The notes beneath the pieces were generated by a model. It saw nothing but the letters and a program-made list of their open reading frames with translations, was not told the DNA's origin and searched no databases. Made by a program: the position numbers and the translations under genes. From positions 1 to 37,613 of the forward strand of contig CBFGZI010000023.1 of the NCBI GenBank assembly GCA_965653225.1: a DNA stretch of 37,613 nucleotides, in the 5' to 3' direction. Shown in pieces: positions 16,238-23,598 of the stretch. The stretch comes from JALZDI01 sp965653225 (GTDB taxonomy: Bacteria; Actinomycetota; Actinomycetes; Propionibacteriales; Nocardioidaceae). Each line of letters starts with the position of its first letter. Within the stretch, counting starts at the first letter, position 1.

Positions 16238-17074
16238 TCACCCGAGGGAGATGGCACCGATCGCGGCCGCCGCGAGCAGCAGACCGAGGACCTGCCGCCG
16301 GGTGACTCGCTCGTGCAGGAACAGCAGCGCCAGCAGCACGGGGATCGCCGGGTACAGGGCGGCGAGGACCGTCACCAGTGAGAGCAGCTGGTGCTGGGTC
16401 GCCATCAGGTACAGCACGATCCCCAGCGAGCCCGAGGCTCCCACCGCGCAGGCCGGCAGGACGAGGGACCGGGGCAGTCGCAGGCGTGCCCGCATGCGCA
16501 GAGCCAGAACCGCGATGGTGGACGCGGCGAGCACCCGGGCGGAGAGGATGGGCCAAAACCCGGCGTCGAGGTCGACCTGGGCGATGGCGACGAACTGCAG
16601 TGCGAAGCCGGCTCCCGCGACCAGCCCGTCGACCGTGCCGGCCGCCGAGACCGGCTCGGAGCCGGTGCGGGTCCGAGACACCAGCCACAGCGCGGGCAAC
16701 GCGGCGGCCACGCCCGCCCAGGCCGGCGGGCTGGGCCGGTCACCGACCACGAGCACGCCCACCAGCACCGGCAGAGCGACCGAGCCCACGTCGCTGAGTG
16801 GCACGACCACGCTCATGTTGCCGGTGGCCAGCCCTCGGTAGAGGAACGCGACACCGATGCCGGTGCCGAGCCCGGACAGCGCGCCCCAGGCCAGGTCGGC
16901 CGTCGTCACCTCCGTCGCGGGTGCCACCAGCGCCGCGGTGGCGACGAGCACGAACCCGCCGAGCTGGCCGAACAGCGCGACGGCGAAGCTGTCCGCGCGG
17001 CGGGCCAGCAGCCCGCTGAAGAAATGCACCAGCCCGAACACCACGGCCGAGCAGAGCGCCAGAAGCTCCGGCAT
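16238..17074 (-). CDS. EamA/DMT-family transporter
   Basis: 278-residue membrane protein with about ten hydrophobic helices in two EamA-like halves. The first half starts MPELLALCSAVVFGLVHFFSGLLARR with GLATGNMSVVVPLSDVGSVALPVLVG; the second starts VDGLVAGAGFALQFVAIAQ with a late EYPAIPVLLALLF-like segment (LYPAIPVLLALLFLHERVTR), the conserved EamA end signature. Substrates of this family are metabolites or drugs; none can be named. It lies 55 nt downstream of the MarR gene, so it is probably controlled by it. The ATG at 17074 begins directly with the first helix. Confidence 0.88.
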   Translation of the reverse strand: MPELLALCSAVVFGLVHFFSGLLARRADSFAVALFGQLGGFVLVATAALVAPATEVTTADLAWGALSGLGTGIGVAFLYRGLATGNMSVVVPLSDVGSVALPVLVGVLVVGDRPSPPAWAGVAAALPALWLVSRTRTGSEPVSAAGTVDGLVAGAGFALQFVAIAQVDLDAGFWPILSARVLAASTIAVLALRMRARLRLPRSLVLPACAVGASGSLGIVLYLMATQHQLLSLVTVLAALYPAIPVLLALLFLHERVTRRQVLGLLLAAAAIGAISLG

Positions 17075-17129
17075 GGCCAGTCGTCACCGCCCCGGTGTGT
17101 GCGTGGTCGTCGTGTCGGGCACGCGCGCG

Positions 17130-17663
17130 TCACTCCTCGGCGGCCGCGCGGCAGCTGGCCGCCTCGCTCACCGGGCAGGTGGCGCCGTGGGCGACGCAGG
17201 CGGGCCGGTCGCACAGCCGGCAGACCAGGTCGAGGTCGCCGACCTGTCCCTCGAGGACCGCGAGCAGCTTGCTCAGCCCTGCCTCCAGGTCTTGCTGCTC
17301 CGCCTCCGACAGCTCCTCGAGCAGGCCGGTCAGCAGTCCTTCGCGGCCCGAGAGCAGCGACGTGGCCGCCCGCCTGCCGCTGCGCGTCGGATGTACGGCG
17401 ACCGCCCGGCCGGCTCCCGGCCGCCGTTCGACCAGCCGCCGGCGCTCCAGCGACTCCACCATGCGCGCGGCAGCGGGCTGGCTGAGCCCGACGCGACGGC
17501 CGAGCTCGGTGACGCTCAGCCCGGGTGCGTCGGTCAGCAGCACCAGCGCGGCCGCGCCGCTCGAGCCAACGCCGGCCGGTGCCATCGCGCCCCGCAGCAC
17601 GAGGTCGACCACGCTGAGCGCGGTGGCTCCGAGCAGGTTCGCCGTGCGGCGAGTATCATGCAT
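17130..17663 (-). CDS. MarR-family regulator with cysteine-rich C-terminus
   Basis: 177-residue winged-helix repressor. The DNA-binding core is at about 45-105: LSVTELGRRVGLSQPAAARMVESLE as recognition region and RPGAGRAVAVHPTRSGR as wing. Helices for dimerisation flank it. The last ~35 residues hold five Cys in the pattern C-x2-C-x4-C-x6-C-x7-C, with one His, in the run VCRLCDRPACVAHGATC and onwards. This could be a metal or redox sensor. The start codon ATG 17663 lies inside a perfect palindrome (17658-17674), the likely operator, implying autoregulation. The neighbouring DMT exporter is the likely target gene. Confidence 0.87.
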   Translation of the reverse strand: MHDTRRTANLLGATALSVVDLVLRGAMAPAGVGSSGAAALVLLTDAPGLSVTELGRRVGLSQPAAARMVESLERRRLVERRPGAGRAVAVHPTRSGRRAATSLLSGREGLLTGLLEELSEAEQQDLEAGLSKLLAVLEGQVGDLDLVCRLCDRPACVAHGATCPVSEAASCRAAAEE

Positions 17664-17674
17664 GACTCATGCAT
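17658..17674. promoter_or_regulatory. 17-bp palindromic operator over the MarR start codon
   Basis: ATGCATGA-C-TCATGCAT is a perfect inverted repeat with 8-bp arms and a 1-nt centre. It covers the start codon (17661-17663) and the bases just upstream, a typical size and position for a MarR dimer site. Binding here would block transcription or initiation of the regulator/exporter unit. Confidence 0.7.
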
Positions 17675-17728
17675 AACGCAGAGGCCGCGAACATGCAAGT
17701 CGCGTGGACATCGGTGGGACTGGATGGG

Positions 17729-19111
17729 CTAGGGCGTCAGCGCGACGAACCGCTTGAGCTTTCCGGTCGAGGCGTTGCGAGGGATCTGCTCGACGACGCT
17801 GAGGCTGATCTCGGGCTCCGAGAGTCCATAGGGTCGAAGTGACGAAATCAGCGAGGTCGTCACTTCGGTGCGATCGGGCGACCCCACCACGAGCACGTCC
17901 GCGCCGCCCGCGGTCTGACGCACCTGGTACTCCGCGATCCGGGGGTTGGTTCCCAGCACGTGGCGGAACGCGCTCGCCGGGACGGTTCGCTCGCCGTAGC
18001 GGAAGTCGTCGTCGCGCCGCCCGGCGACGCCGGCGACCCGAGGCATCGCGCTCCCGCACTCGCACCGTCCGGGCAGCAGTGTGACCTCGTCGCCGAGGTC
18101 GTAGCGGACGAACGGGAAGGCACGGCCGGCCAGGCCGGTGGCCAGGGTGCGCGTGGCCGGCTCGTCGGGACCGACCGGGCGTCCGTCCGGGTCGACGCGC
18201 TCCAGGATCACCTCGTCCTCGCAGACGTGCAGGCCCTCGCCGACGCCACAGCCGACGGCCTGGACACCGATCTCGGTCGAGCCCCAGAGGTTGTGGACCG
18301 GCGCGCCCCAAGCGGTGTCGATGGCGTCGCGGTCCTCCTCGCTCAGGGGCTCGGAGTTGGTGCTCACGCGCACCGGCCGGATGTCGAGGTCACCCGCGAC
18401 GGCGGCACGTGCGAGGCGTCCGACCACCGACGCGTACCCCACGAGGTGGGTCGGCCGCGCCTCCGCCACTGCGCCGCGCACCCGGTCGAACGGCGCGGCC
18501 GCCGGTATCACCACGGTCTGCATCGACGGTCCGGTCGCCACGTCGAACAGCGGCGTGCTGGCGTGCGGCGGCTCGCCGGCCTCGAGCACGGCGAGTCGTG
18601 CGGGACGGGCGTCGGTCCCGCGGGCGCGCTCGGCACGCACCTGCCACCGCCAGGCCAGGCAGGCGAGGGTGGTGAACTGCTCCCAGTCCCAGACGTACAC
18701 ACCGCGCACGCCGCTGGAGCCGCCCGAGCTGAACACCTGGTGTCCCTCCGGCGTGTAGGAGAACCACGGCTGTTCGGCGAGCTGGCGCTCGGCGCCGGCG
18801 CGGTCGATGTCGCGTGTGGTGACGATCGCGTCCCAGTGGTCCTGCGCCTCCTGCTTGACCATGGGCGGAAGGCGGACGAGATCGCGCACGGTCGCCGTAG
18901 CGGGGTCGAGCCCGGCCATCCGCGCGGCGTGGAACGGTGAGCGCTCGCGGGCGAGGCCGAGCAGCGAACGGAGGCGTTCGGTCCGGTAGCGCTCGATTCT
19001 TCGGCGCGGCCAGTCCAGTCGGGCCACGTGGTCCTCGAGCCCGGCGCGGACCGCGCTCAGGTGCGCTGCCCGCAGACGCTGGTATGCCGCCTTGGAGGTG
19101 TCCTGGGGCAC
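17729..19111 (-). CDS. PaaK-like adenylate-forming enzyme (phenylacetate-CoA ligase family)
   Basis: 460-residue cytosolic acyl-adenylate-forming enzyme. Family motifs are the phosphate-binding loop FSSGGSSGVRGVYVW (about 118-132), LWGSTEIG (ATP and substrate contact), VRYDLGDEV (ribose Asp), and a C-terminal lid domain ending NASTGKLKRFVAL with the late Lys. CECG supplies a Cys pair typical of PaaK-like C-domains. Ligation of a carboxylate to CoA, or adenylation only, is likely; the substrate is unknown. GTG 19111 fits the usual N-terminus (AAYQRLRAAHL soon after), but it lacks a ribosome site. An in-frame ATG at 19180 has GAGGAG 13 nt upstream and would add 23 residues. Confidence 0.85.
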   Translation of the reverse strand: MPQDTSKAAYQRLRAAHLSAVRAGLEDHVARLDWPRRRIERYRTERLRSLLGLARERSPFHAARMAGLDPATATVRDLVRLPPMVKQEAQDHWDAIVTTRDIDRAGAERQLAEQPWFSYTPEGHQVFSSGGSSGVRGVYVWDWEQFTTLACLAWRWQVRAERARGTDARPARLAVLEAGEPPHASTPLFDVATGPSMQTVVIPAAAPFDRVRGAVAEARPTHLVGYASVVGRLARAAVAGDLDIRPVRVSTNSEPLSEEDRDAIDTAWGAPVHNLWGSTEIGVQAVGCGVGEGLHVCEDEVILERVDPDGRPVGPDEPATRTLATGLAGRAFPFVRYDLGDEVTLLPGRCECGSAMPRVAGVAGRRDDDFRYGERTVPASAFRHVLGTNPRIAEYQVRQTAGGADVLVVGSPDRTEVTTSLISSLRPYGLSEPEISLSVVEQIPRNASTGKLKRFVALTP

Positions 19112-19205
19112 ACACCCAGTGTGCGCCGTCTCGACGAGGTCGGGCCGGGCTCGAGGGTCGCCGGAATGGGCCCGCGACATCGTTCCGGAACGAGCTCCTC
19201 GGTCG

Positions 19206-19211
19206 TAGACT
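19206..19211 (+). promoter_or_regulatory. -10 box TAGACT of the candidate structured RNA
   Basis: TAGACT, identical to the SRP RNA and antiporter -10 boxes, with TTCCGG 17 nt upstream as a poor -35. It opens a ~380-nt interval that lacks a convincing gene and ends in a strong terminator. Confidence 0.45.
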
Positions 19212-19217
19212 GAAGGC

Positions 19218-19600
19218 AGGATGCCACGCGGACCACGCCCGTTCTGGGTGAGTGTGGCGAGTCCCTTCCGGTTGCCCGGTCCCTGCAACTGGCCGAAGGG
19301 AGATGAGCCTGGTTGGCTCGGTCAGCCCACGAAGTCGGCTGCTCTTTCGCCCGCCCGCGTGCGCCGTGGGTCGGTGACGACCGACCGGTGGTCGTCCACC
19401 GCTTGGTGAGTGCCTCCGGGCTGGTTCTCATGCTCCGGGAGACCATCGGGCTCATCCCGGCGGCCCCTCTCCGCATGTCGGGAGAGGGGGCGGTGGCGCA
19501 GCCGGACTGACGAACGCACGCCGGTCCCCTCCCCACGACCGGTGATGCCGAGACCGCCCCGAAAGGCCCTCGACCTGTCCCCGGAGGGCCGGGGCGGTTT
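19218..19600 (+). ncRNA. Candidate structured non-coding RNA, family not recognised
   Basis: Between a -10 box (19206) and a strong terminator (19553-19598) lies a run of inverted repeats. H1 is 19263-19300: CCCTTC/GAAGGG plus inner GTTGC/GCAAC. H2 is 19305-19319: GAGCC/GGCTC. H3 is 19376-19396: GACGACC/GGTCGTC. H4 is 19464-19489: CCCCTCTCC/GGAGAGGGG. H5 is 19521-19542: CCGGTC/GACCGG. The small frames here have poor composition and no well-spaced ribosome site. It is not RNase P RNA, tmRNA, 6S RNA or SRP RNA as far as I can tell. The nearest downstream gene is the RsbW-like kinase at 19874, beyond the terminator. It could also be a short translated transcript; hairpins are easily found in GC-rich DNA. 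Confidence 0.42.
19553..19598 (+). terminator. Strong intrinsic terminator of the candidate RNA
   Basis: ACCGCCCC (19553-19560) with GGCCCTC (19565-19571) pairs with GAGGGCC (19584-19590) and GGGGCGGT (19591-19598). The left arm has a 4-nt bulge (GAAA), and TTTCGTT follows. The T-rich end points to termination of plus-strand transcription. Confidence 0.75.
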
Positions 19601-19873
19601 CGTTGCGTAGTTGCGTCCTGGGTGTTCAGTCGCCTCTGCGGCGCCTGTCGTCGCTGCGCGTGACGTAGCCGCGATGTCGGGCAATCACGCAATACTTGCG
19701 TTGCTGAAAGTAGTCACGGATCTGCTGGTGGCTTGATCTGGCGCCCTGCCGTTGGTGGTCCTACTTTGGTGATCAGCGCATGACGTCCCTGGTCGTGATG
19801 CTGGGCCCGGACCACGCCCCTCGTTGGAGAGTCGGAGAGAGTCGGGAGAGCTTCTTCCGGGGAGTGAGGAGAT
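19601..19873. other. Upstream region of the RsbW-like kinase
   Basis: 273 bp after the terminator without a convincing gene. The last 50 bp carry a purine-rich tandem motif (AGAGTCGGAG followed by AGAGTCGGGAG, about 19825-19845), then GGGGAGTGAGGAG, which supplies the ribosome site of the kinase. Nothing else is recognised. Confidence 0.4.
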
Positions 19874-20350
19874 GTGCGCATCCAGGTCGTGATGACGCTG
19901 CCGCGCGAAGCGGTCAGTGTGCCGCTGACGCGCCGTACGGTGTCCGCAGCGCTGGCCGTGGCCGGTGTCGATTCCGAGTGCCTGGCCGAGGTCGAGGTCG
20001 CCCTCAGCGAGGCCTGCACCAACGTCCTGTGCCACTCGATGCGCGGCGACGCGTTCGAGGTGGCGGTCAACATCAGCGACCACCACCTCACCATGGACGT
20101 CATCGACTTCGGTGTCGGTTTCGGACAGTTCCAGCCGGGCTGGTCGATGCCCGACCCGACCGCGGAGTCGGGGCGCGGGCTGGCTCTGATGGAGGCGCTG
20201 ACAGACCAGGCGACGTTCGACTCCGTGTCCGGCAACGGCTGGGTGGTCCACCTCACGAAACGGCTGCGCTGGGCACCTGACGCGCCGGCCGTGCTGATGG
20301 GAGCACCACAGGAAGGCGTCGTGCCGGGCGCAGGGCCTGACGACAACTAG
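19874..20350 (+). CDS. RsbW/SpoIIAB-like anti-sigma serine kinase (HATPase_c)
   Basis: 158-residue soluble ATP-binding protein of the Bergerat fold. It should phosphorylate a STAS antagonist and bind a sigma factor, or another partner. Visible boxes are the N-box VALSEACTNVLCHS (Glu and Asn for Mg-ATP), G1 DFGVGF, and G2 ESGRGLALMEAL. The length is normal for stand-alone members (about 140-160). The GTG at 19874 has GGGGAGTGAGGAG upstream; an ATG at 19892 is possible. It is convergent with the STAS gene at 20390, 39 nt away, an obvious partner. No sigma-factor gene is in the window. The last 25 residues are a loose Pro/Gly-rich tail. Confidence 0.87.
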   Translation: MRIQVVMTLPREAVSVPLTRRTVSAALAVAGVDSECLAEVEVALSEACTNVLCHSMRGDAFEVAVNISDHHLTMDVIDFGVGFGQFQPGWSMPDPTAESGRGLALMEALTDQATFDSVSGNGWVVHLTKRLRWAPDAPAVLMGAPQEGVVPGAGPDDN

Positions 20351-20389
20351 TCCGCTGAGCCCATGGGCTCGGTGTCGCGTGATCCCCCT

Positions 20390-20776
20390 TCACGGGGCCC
20401 GCAGTGCCGCGAGGGCTCCGTCGAGCGTGTCGTAGGCGGTGAAGCGCTGCCCGAGCTGGGTTGCCAGGAGCAGCCGCTGCACCGGCTTCGGTGGGTGCAC
20501 CAGGACCACGGAGTCACCGAGCACCCGCGCGCGGTTCTGGGCGGCGATGAGCACGCCGAGTCCGGTGGAGTCGATGAAGGACAGGTGGGTCATGTCGATG
20601 ATCAGGCACCGTGTGCCGGAGCCTGCCGTCGCCTGCTCCAGCGTCTTGCCGAGCTTGGCCGCGGACAGGATGTCAAGCTCACCGCCGACCGTGACCACGA
20701 CGCAGTCGGACCGCAGGGAGGCCTGAATCCAGGCGCCACCCCCGGTGCCACCCCAGCTACTCGCTGTTGGAGTCAT
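20390..20776 (-). CDS. STAS-domain anti-sigma factor antagonist, copy 1
   Basis: 128-residue SpoIIAA/RsbV-type protein. After a Gly-rich start (MTPTASSWGGTGGG), the STAS fold runs from about 17 to 128: CVVVTVGGELDIL, then LIIDMTHLSFIDSTGLGVLI with the phosphorylatable Ser at about 70. HPPKPVQRLLLATQLGQRF and a C-terminal YDTLDGALAAL complete it. Dephosphorylated STAS proteins capture the RsbW-like kinase. The copy at 29210 shares the MTPTA start and most of the C-terminal half, so ATG 20776 is chosen over an upstream ATG at 20836. It is divergent from the DivI1A-type gene at 21061. Confidence 0.88.
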   Translation of the reverse strand: MTPTASSWGGTGGGAWIQASLRSDCVVVTVGGELDILSAAKLGKTLEQATAGSGTRCLIIDMTHLSFIDSTGLGVLIAAQNRARVLGDSVVLVHPPKPVQRLLLATQLGQRFTAYDTLDGALAALRAP

Positions 20777-20987
20777 CCCAGGCCCAGGACCGAGTCGACA
20801 GCCGAACGCCGGCTGGCTCCCGAGGTGGCCAGTCAACGTCTTCAGTCTAGTCCGTTGCCAGAACCGACCTGTTGTCCTAGGGATTCGGCTCCCCAGAGAG
20901 GCCGTGCGGCATCACCGCCGGCGCGTGTCGTACGCAACGCGCCACCCCAAGTTGGTAACGACTTGGCCGGCGCCCGCGATAGACCCT

Positions 20988-21020
20988 GAAGTGCCCGTCA
21001 CGAGGTGGGAGGCGACGGGA
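20988..21020 (+). promoter_or_regulatory. 33-nt conserved hairpin element, copy 1
   Basis: Identical over 33 nt to 29850-29882. It starts GAAGTGCCCGTCACG and ends GGAGGCGACGGGA. CCCGTC pairs with GACGGG around a 14-nt loop. In both loci the element ends exactly 40 nt before the ATG of a DivI1A-type gene, while the sequence between is much less alike. It could be a leader RNA hairpin, a protein-binding site or a promoter element. Confidence 0.6.
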
Positions 21021-21060
21021 ACGCGCGTTGCACCGTGTAGCCGGCGATGAGAGAGCGCTG

Positions 21061-21294
21061 ATGAGTGAAGACCTTGCCCAGGACTTCCGGTTCCGCAAGA
21101 CACGTATCCGCGCCAGGCTTGCCGCGGACGAGGTCGAGCTGTTCGTGACCGCGGTCGAGGACGCGCTGCGTTCGCCGTCGGCACAACGGGATGTGTGCGA
21201 TGTGGCCTGGCGGCGGTTCACGCCGGTCATGCCCAAGCCCGGTTATGCGGTGGACACCGAGCGCCAGCGCAGGGAACGCGGAGGCAGGCCTTGA
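21061..21294 (+). CDS. Small DivI1A-type protein, copy 1 (second motif degenerate)
   Basis: 77 residues. The first half (FRFRKTRIRARLAADEVELFVTAVEDALRSPS, about 9-40) closely matches the 85-aa paralogue at 29923 and carries the DivI1A-like pattern of an F..T+ start and EVELFV. The second motif starts properly (RRFTPVMPKPGYAVD) but breaks into TERQRRERGGRP and stops. The paralogue instead continues VDDYLTEAEHLLRERE. The break suggests an indel or decay. ATG 21061 has GAGAG upstream. Role unknown; DivI1A motifs occur in wall-growth scaffold proteins, but the coiled coil of true DivIVA is absent. Confidence 0.7.
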   Translation: MSEDLAQDFRFRKTRIRARLAADEVELFVTAVEDALRSPSAQRDVCDVAWRRFTPVMPKPGYAVDTERQRRERGGRP

Positions 21295-21371
21295 CGACCT
21301 GCTGAGCATGCGCTGGACGCGCCCCCGGGCCCGAGCAGGGGTGGGCCCGGGGTGTGCTCCAGGCGATGTGC

Positions 21372-21662
21372 TCAGGCTCTCAGGTCGCGCCTGAACGGAT
21401 GTGGGTCGAGTCGGTGCTCGGCCTTGCTGAGCAGGTTCTCGACCTCCTCCAGGTACTTGTCCACGTCCCCGGTGTCGTACCCGGGCCACCGCCGCACCTC
21501 TGTGAACTGCTGTGTCGCCACGTCAGAGGCGCTCATGCGAGGCTCGGGGGAGAACAGCGCCACCTCGACCTCCGCCGTGAAGGCGTCAACCTCCTGGACG
21601 TCGTACCCCGTACGCCACAGGGTTCGACGGAAGTTCGTACCTGTCTCGAGACTGTTGCTCAT
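21372..21662 (-). CDS. Small two-motif DivI1A-type protein, copy 2
   Basis: 96 residues. Motif 1 is NFRRTLWRTGYDVQEVDAFTAEVEVALF (about 10-37). Motif 2 is QQFTEVRRWPGYDTGDVDKYLEEVENLLSKAE (about 51-82). Each has the DivI1A core GYD..EVD.(F/Y)..EV. A basic tail RLDPHPFRRDLRA follows. No long coiled coil or membrane helix is seen. GGGAG lies about 10 nt before the ATG. It stands between two other DivI1A-type genes and is transcribed divergently from 21989. Paired motifs suggest an adaptor or dimer-forming protein; the function is unknown. Confidence 0.8.
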   Translation of the reverse strand: MSNSLETGTNFRRTLWRTGYDVQEVDAFTAEVEVALFSPEPRMSASDVATQQFTEVRRWPGYDTGDVDKYLEEVENLLSKAEHRLDPHPFRRDLRA

Positions 21663-21988
21663 CGACCTTGAGCTCCCTTTCGGGTCGAGTGAATCGGGCT
21701 ACGGGAACGTGGGCAACCGCAAAGGCCCGCCCCGACGCCACCGGCATGTACTGCCGCGCAGTTCCCTCAGGGGCGAGCCGTCAGGGGTCTTATCGCGAGC
21801 GACCGGGGCGCCCGTTACGCCATTGGCTCCAAGAGATACGGAGATCACGTCTCGAGGCGCTGCCCGCGCTGGCACCGCACGCGTCGGCGCGCAGACGCCG
21901 CGGAGCCGGCGCATGCGCCCCGGAATTCTTGACGGCGCCGGGCCGTCGCGTACTAGCCTCTCCGCGGACCGCAGAGAGGTGACAGTCG
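21663..21988. promoter_or_regulatory. Divergent promoter region between two DivI1A-type genes
   Basis: 326 bp without a credible gene. Toward the right gene are TTGACG (21929-21934) and TAGCCT (21954-21959), a -35/-10 pair with a 19-nt spacer; TACTAG, 16 nt after TTGACG, overlaps it. GAGAGGTGA before the ATG at 21989 is the ribosome site. Toward the left gene, a TTGCGG and a TAGCCC in reverse orientation are weaker candidates. Nothing else is recognised. Confidence 0.45.
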
Positions 21989-22333
21989 ATGGCCAGAACC
22001 CGCGGCGCGGGTGTCCGCTTCCGCCAGACACGTTGGCCTGGTGGTTACAGCGTCGAGGAGGTCGACCACTTCGTCGGCCTGGTGGAGGCCGCGCTGTCAT
22101 CTGGGGTTCCTGGTATCCGCTCGACCGACATCGTGGCGCGCAGGTTCACGCCCGTGCAGCTCAAGCCCGGCTATGACATGGGCGAGGTCGACGACTACCT
22201 CGAGCAGGCACGTCTGCGGTTGCGCGAACGCGAGCTCGAGCAGCCACCGACAACGCAGTCGAGCCGGCACTGTCCCAGCTGTCGTTGCGCCGAGCTCGGA
22301 CTCTCCGCGTCAGGTGACCCGACGACCCTCTAG
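21989..22333 (+). CDS. Small two-motif DivI1A-type protein, copy 3, with Cys-containing tail
   Basis: 114 residues. Motif 1 is VRFRQTRWPGGYSVEEVDHFVGLVEAAL (about 9-36). Motif 2 is RRFTPVQLKPGYDMGEVDDYLEQARLRLRERE (about 51-82). Both DivI1A cores are intact. The tail adds SSRHCPSCRCAEL (three Cys and a His), absent from the other copies. It has its own promoter (TTGACG/TAGCCT) and ribosome site GAGAGGTGA. It precedes the MerR-PP2C gene by 113 nt in the same direction. The role is unknown; the tail might bind metal. Confidence 0.8.
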   Translation: MARTRGAGVRFRQTRWPGGYSVEEVDHFVGLVEAALSSGVPGIRSTDIVARRFTPVQLKPGYDMGEVDDYLEQARLRLRERELEQPPTTQSSRHCPSCRCAELGLSASGDPTTL

Positions 22334-22446
22334 CCGAGAGGCCGGTCACGACGGCCGGCTCTGCCCCCGGTCGAGCGCGCTTGACCTTGCCCCCACGGCA
22401 GACCCAAGGGTGTGGGACGCCGGCGCACCGGGCGCCGGAGGCAAGG

Positions 22447-23487
22447 ATGAACCACATGGCGATGACCATCGGCGAGTTCGCTCGAGCGTCGGCGCTCACT
22501 CCCAAGGCACTCCGGCTGTACGACCAGCTGGGCCTGTTGCGTCCGGCTGCCGTCGACGAGGTGAACGGATACCGGTACTACGAACCGGACCAGCTGGACA
22601 GAGCCCGGCTGGTCGCGCGGCTGCGGCTGGTCGGCATGTCCCTGGAGCGCATCCGCACGGTCGCAGACCTGCCGGTGGAGGCCCGGTCGTCGGAGCTGTT
22701 GTCGTACTGGCGCCAGGTCGAGGCCGACCATGCGTCGAGGCGAGCGCAGGTGGCGGTCCTTGTCGAGCAGTCCCGAGGCAAGGAGACAGGCATGCGCATG
22801 GACCAGACACTTCATCCCACGGTGGCGTCGCGCATCGGTAGGGGTCAGCGCGACCTTCAGCTCGACGCGTTCACCTGCGGCACGCGACTGTTCGCGGTCG
22901 CGGACGGCTTCGGCACCGATCCGGGACTGGCCGCGGGCGTCCTCGAGGCGCTCATGGTGTACGACGACCTTCATGGCGCGGTCGAGCCCGCGACGCTGCT
23001 GGACGAAGCGGTCACCGGAGCCGCCGCCGCGGTTGCCGGTCGTACGGGGTCGGGGTGCACGTTGACGGCGGTGCTTGTCGGCGACGGCCAGGCGGCCGTC
23101 GCCCACGTCGGCGACTCGCGCCTGTCTGTGGTGCGTGACGGCAAGCTGCAGCGGCTGACCCGAGACCACACCTTCGTGCAGTCACTTGTCGACGAGGGCC
23201 GCCTCACTCCGGAGGAGGCGCGCGCGCACGAGGACGGCGCTTTGCTGAACAGAGCGATCGCGGACGAGACGCCGCCGGCCCCCGACATCTCGGTCCTGCA
23301 CACGCGGCCCGGTGACCGCTTCGTGCTGACCACCGACGGTGTGCACCGAGTGCTGCCGGCGGCGGTGCTGGCGGACCTGCTGACCCAGCCCACGGCTGCG
23401 GACCGGATAGCCGCCGCCGTCGAGACTGCCCTCCTCGACGCGGGCGCACCGGACAACTACTGCATGATTGTCGTCGATCTGCCCTAA
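22447..23487 (+). CDS. MerR-type DNA-binding domain fused to a PP2C phosphatase
   Basis: 346 residues. The first ~75 form a MerR winged helix (IGEFARASALTPKALRLYDQLGLL, then NGYRYY and MSLERIRTV). A helix of about 35 residues follows. Residues about 120-346 are a PP2C-type Ser/Thr phosphatase: AVADGFGTDPG (metal Asp), HVGDSRLSVVRDGKLQRLTRDH, FVLTTDGVHRVL (metal Asp) and DNYCMIVVDL (metal Asp). The usual DGMGG is DGFGT, but the metal-binding Asp is kept. It could dephosphorylate the nearby STAS proteins and also regulate genes. GGAGG lies 5 nt before ATG 22447; ATGs at 22456 and 22462 are alternatives. A terminator follows at 23518. Confidence 0.9.
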   Translation: MNHMAMTIGEFARASALTPKALRLYDQLGLLRPAAVDEVNGYRYYEPDQLDRARLVARLRLVGMSLERIRTVADLPVEARSSELLSYWRQVEADHASRRAQVAVLVEQSRGKETGMRMDQTLHPTVASRIGRGQRDLQLDAFTCGTRLFAVADGFGTDPGLAAGVLEALMVYDDLHGAVEPATLLDEAVTGAAAAVAGRTGSGCTLTAVLVGDGQAAVAHVGDSRLSVVRDGKLQRLTRDHTFVQSLVDEGRLTPEEARAHEDGALLNRAIADETPPAPDISVLHTRPGDRFVLTTDGVHRVLPAAVLADLLTQPTAADRIAAAVETALLDAGAPDNYCMIVVDLP

Positions 23488-23517
23488 AGTCTTCGAGATG
23501 GTGCCCAGGCACACGCA

Positions 23518-23559
23518 GAGGGGTCCAGCCGCCGGCATTGCCGGACCGCTGGACCCCTC
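23518..23559. terminator. Bidirectional terminator between the MerR-PP2C and RTX genes
   Basis: GAGGGGTCCAGC (23518-23529) pairs perfectly with GCTGGACCCCTC (23548-23559). An inner CCGGC/GCCGG stem sits around ATT. It lies between two convergent genes. Confidence 0.85.
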
Positions 23560-23598
23560 GTCGTTGCTCGTTCCGTCAGCGCCGGGACGAGACGTGAG

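Noticed and set aside
19275..19300. A CCCTGCAACTGG stretch resembling part of a cobalamin riboswitch
   Set aside because: The other conserved blocks of that riboswitch and a downstream cobalamin gene are absent; the bases are explained by hairpin H1.
19221..19409. A 62-residue frame starting at ATG 19221
   Set aside because: Pro/Trp/Ser-rich without helices or motifs, and it would begin within a few bases of the predicted transcript start; a structured RNA explains the region better.
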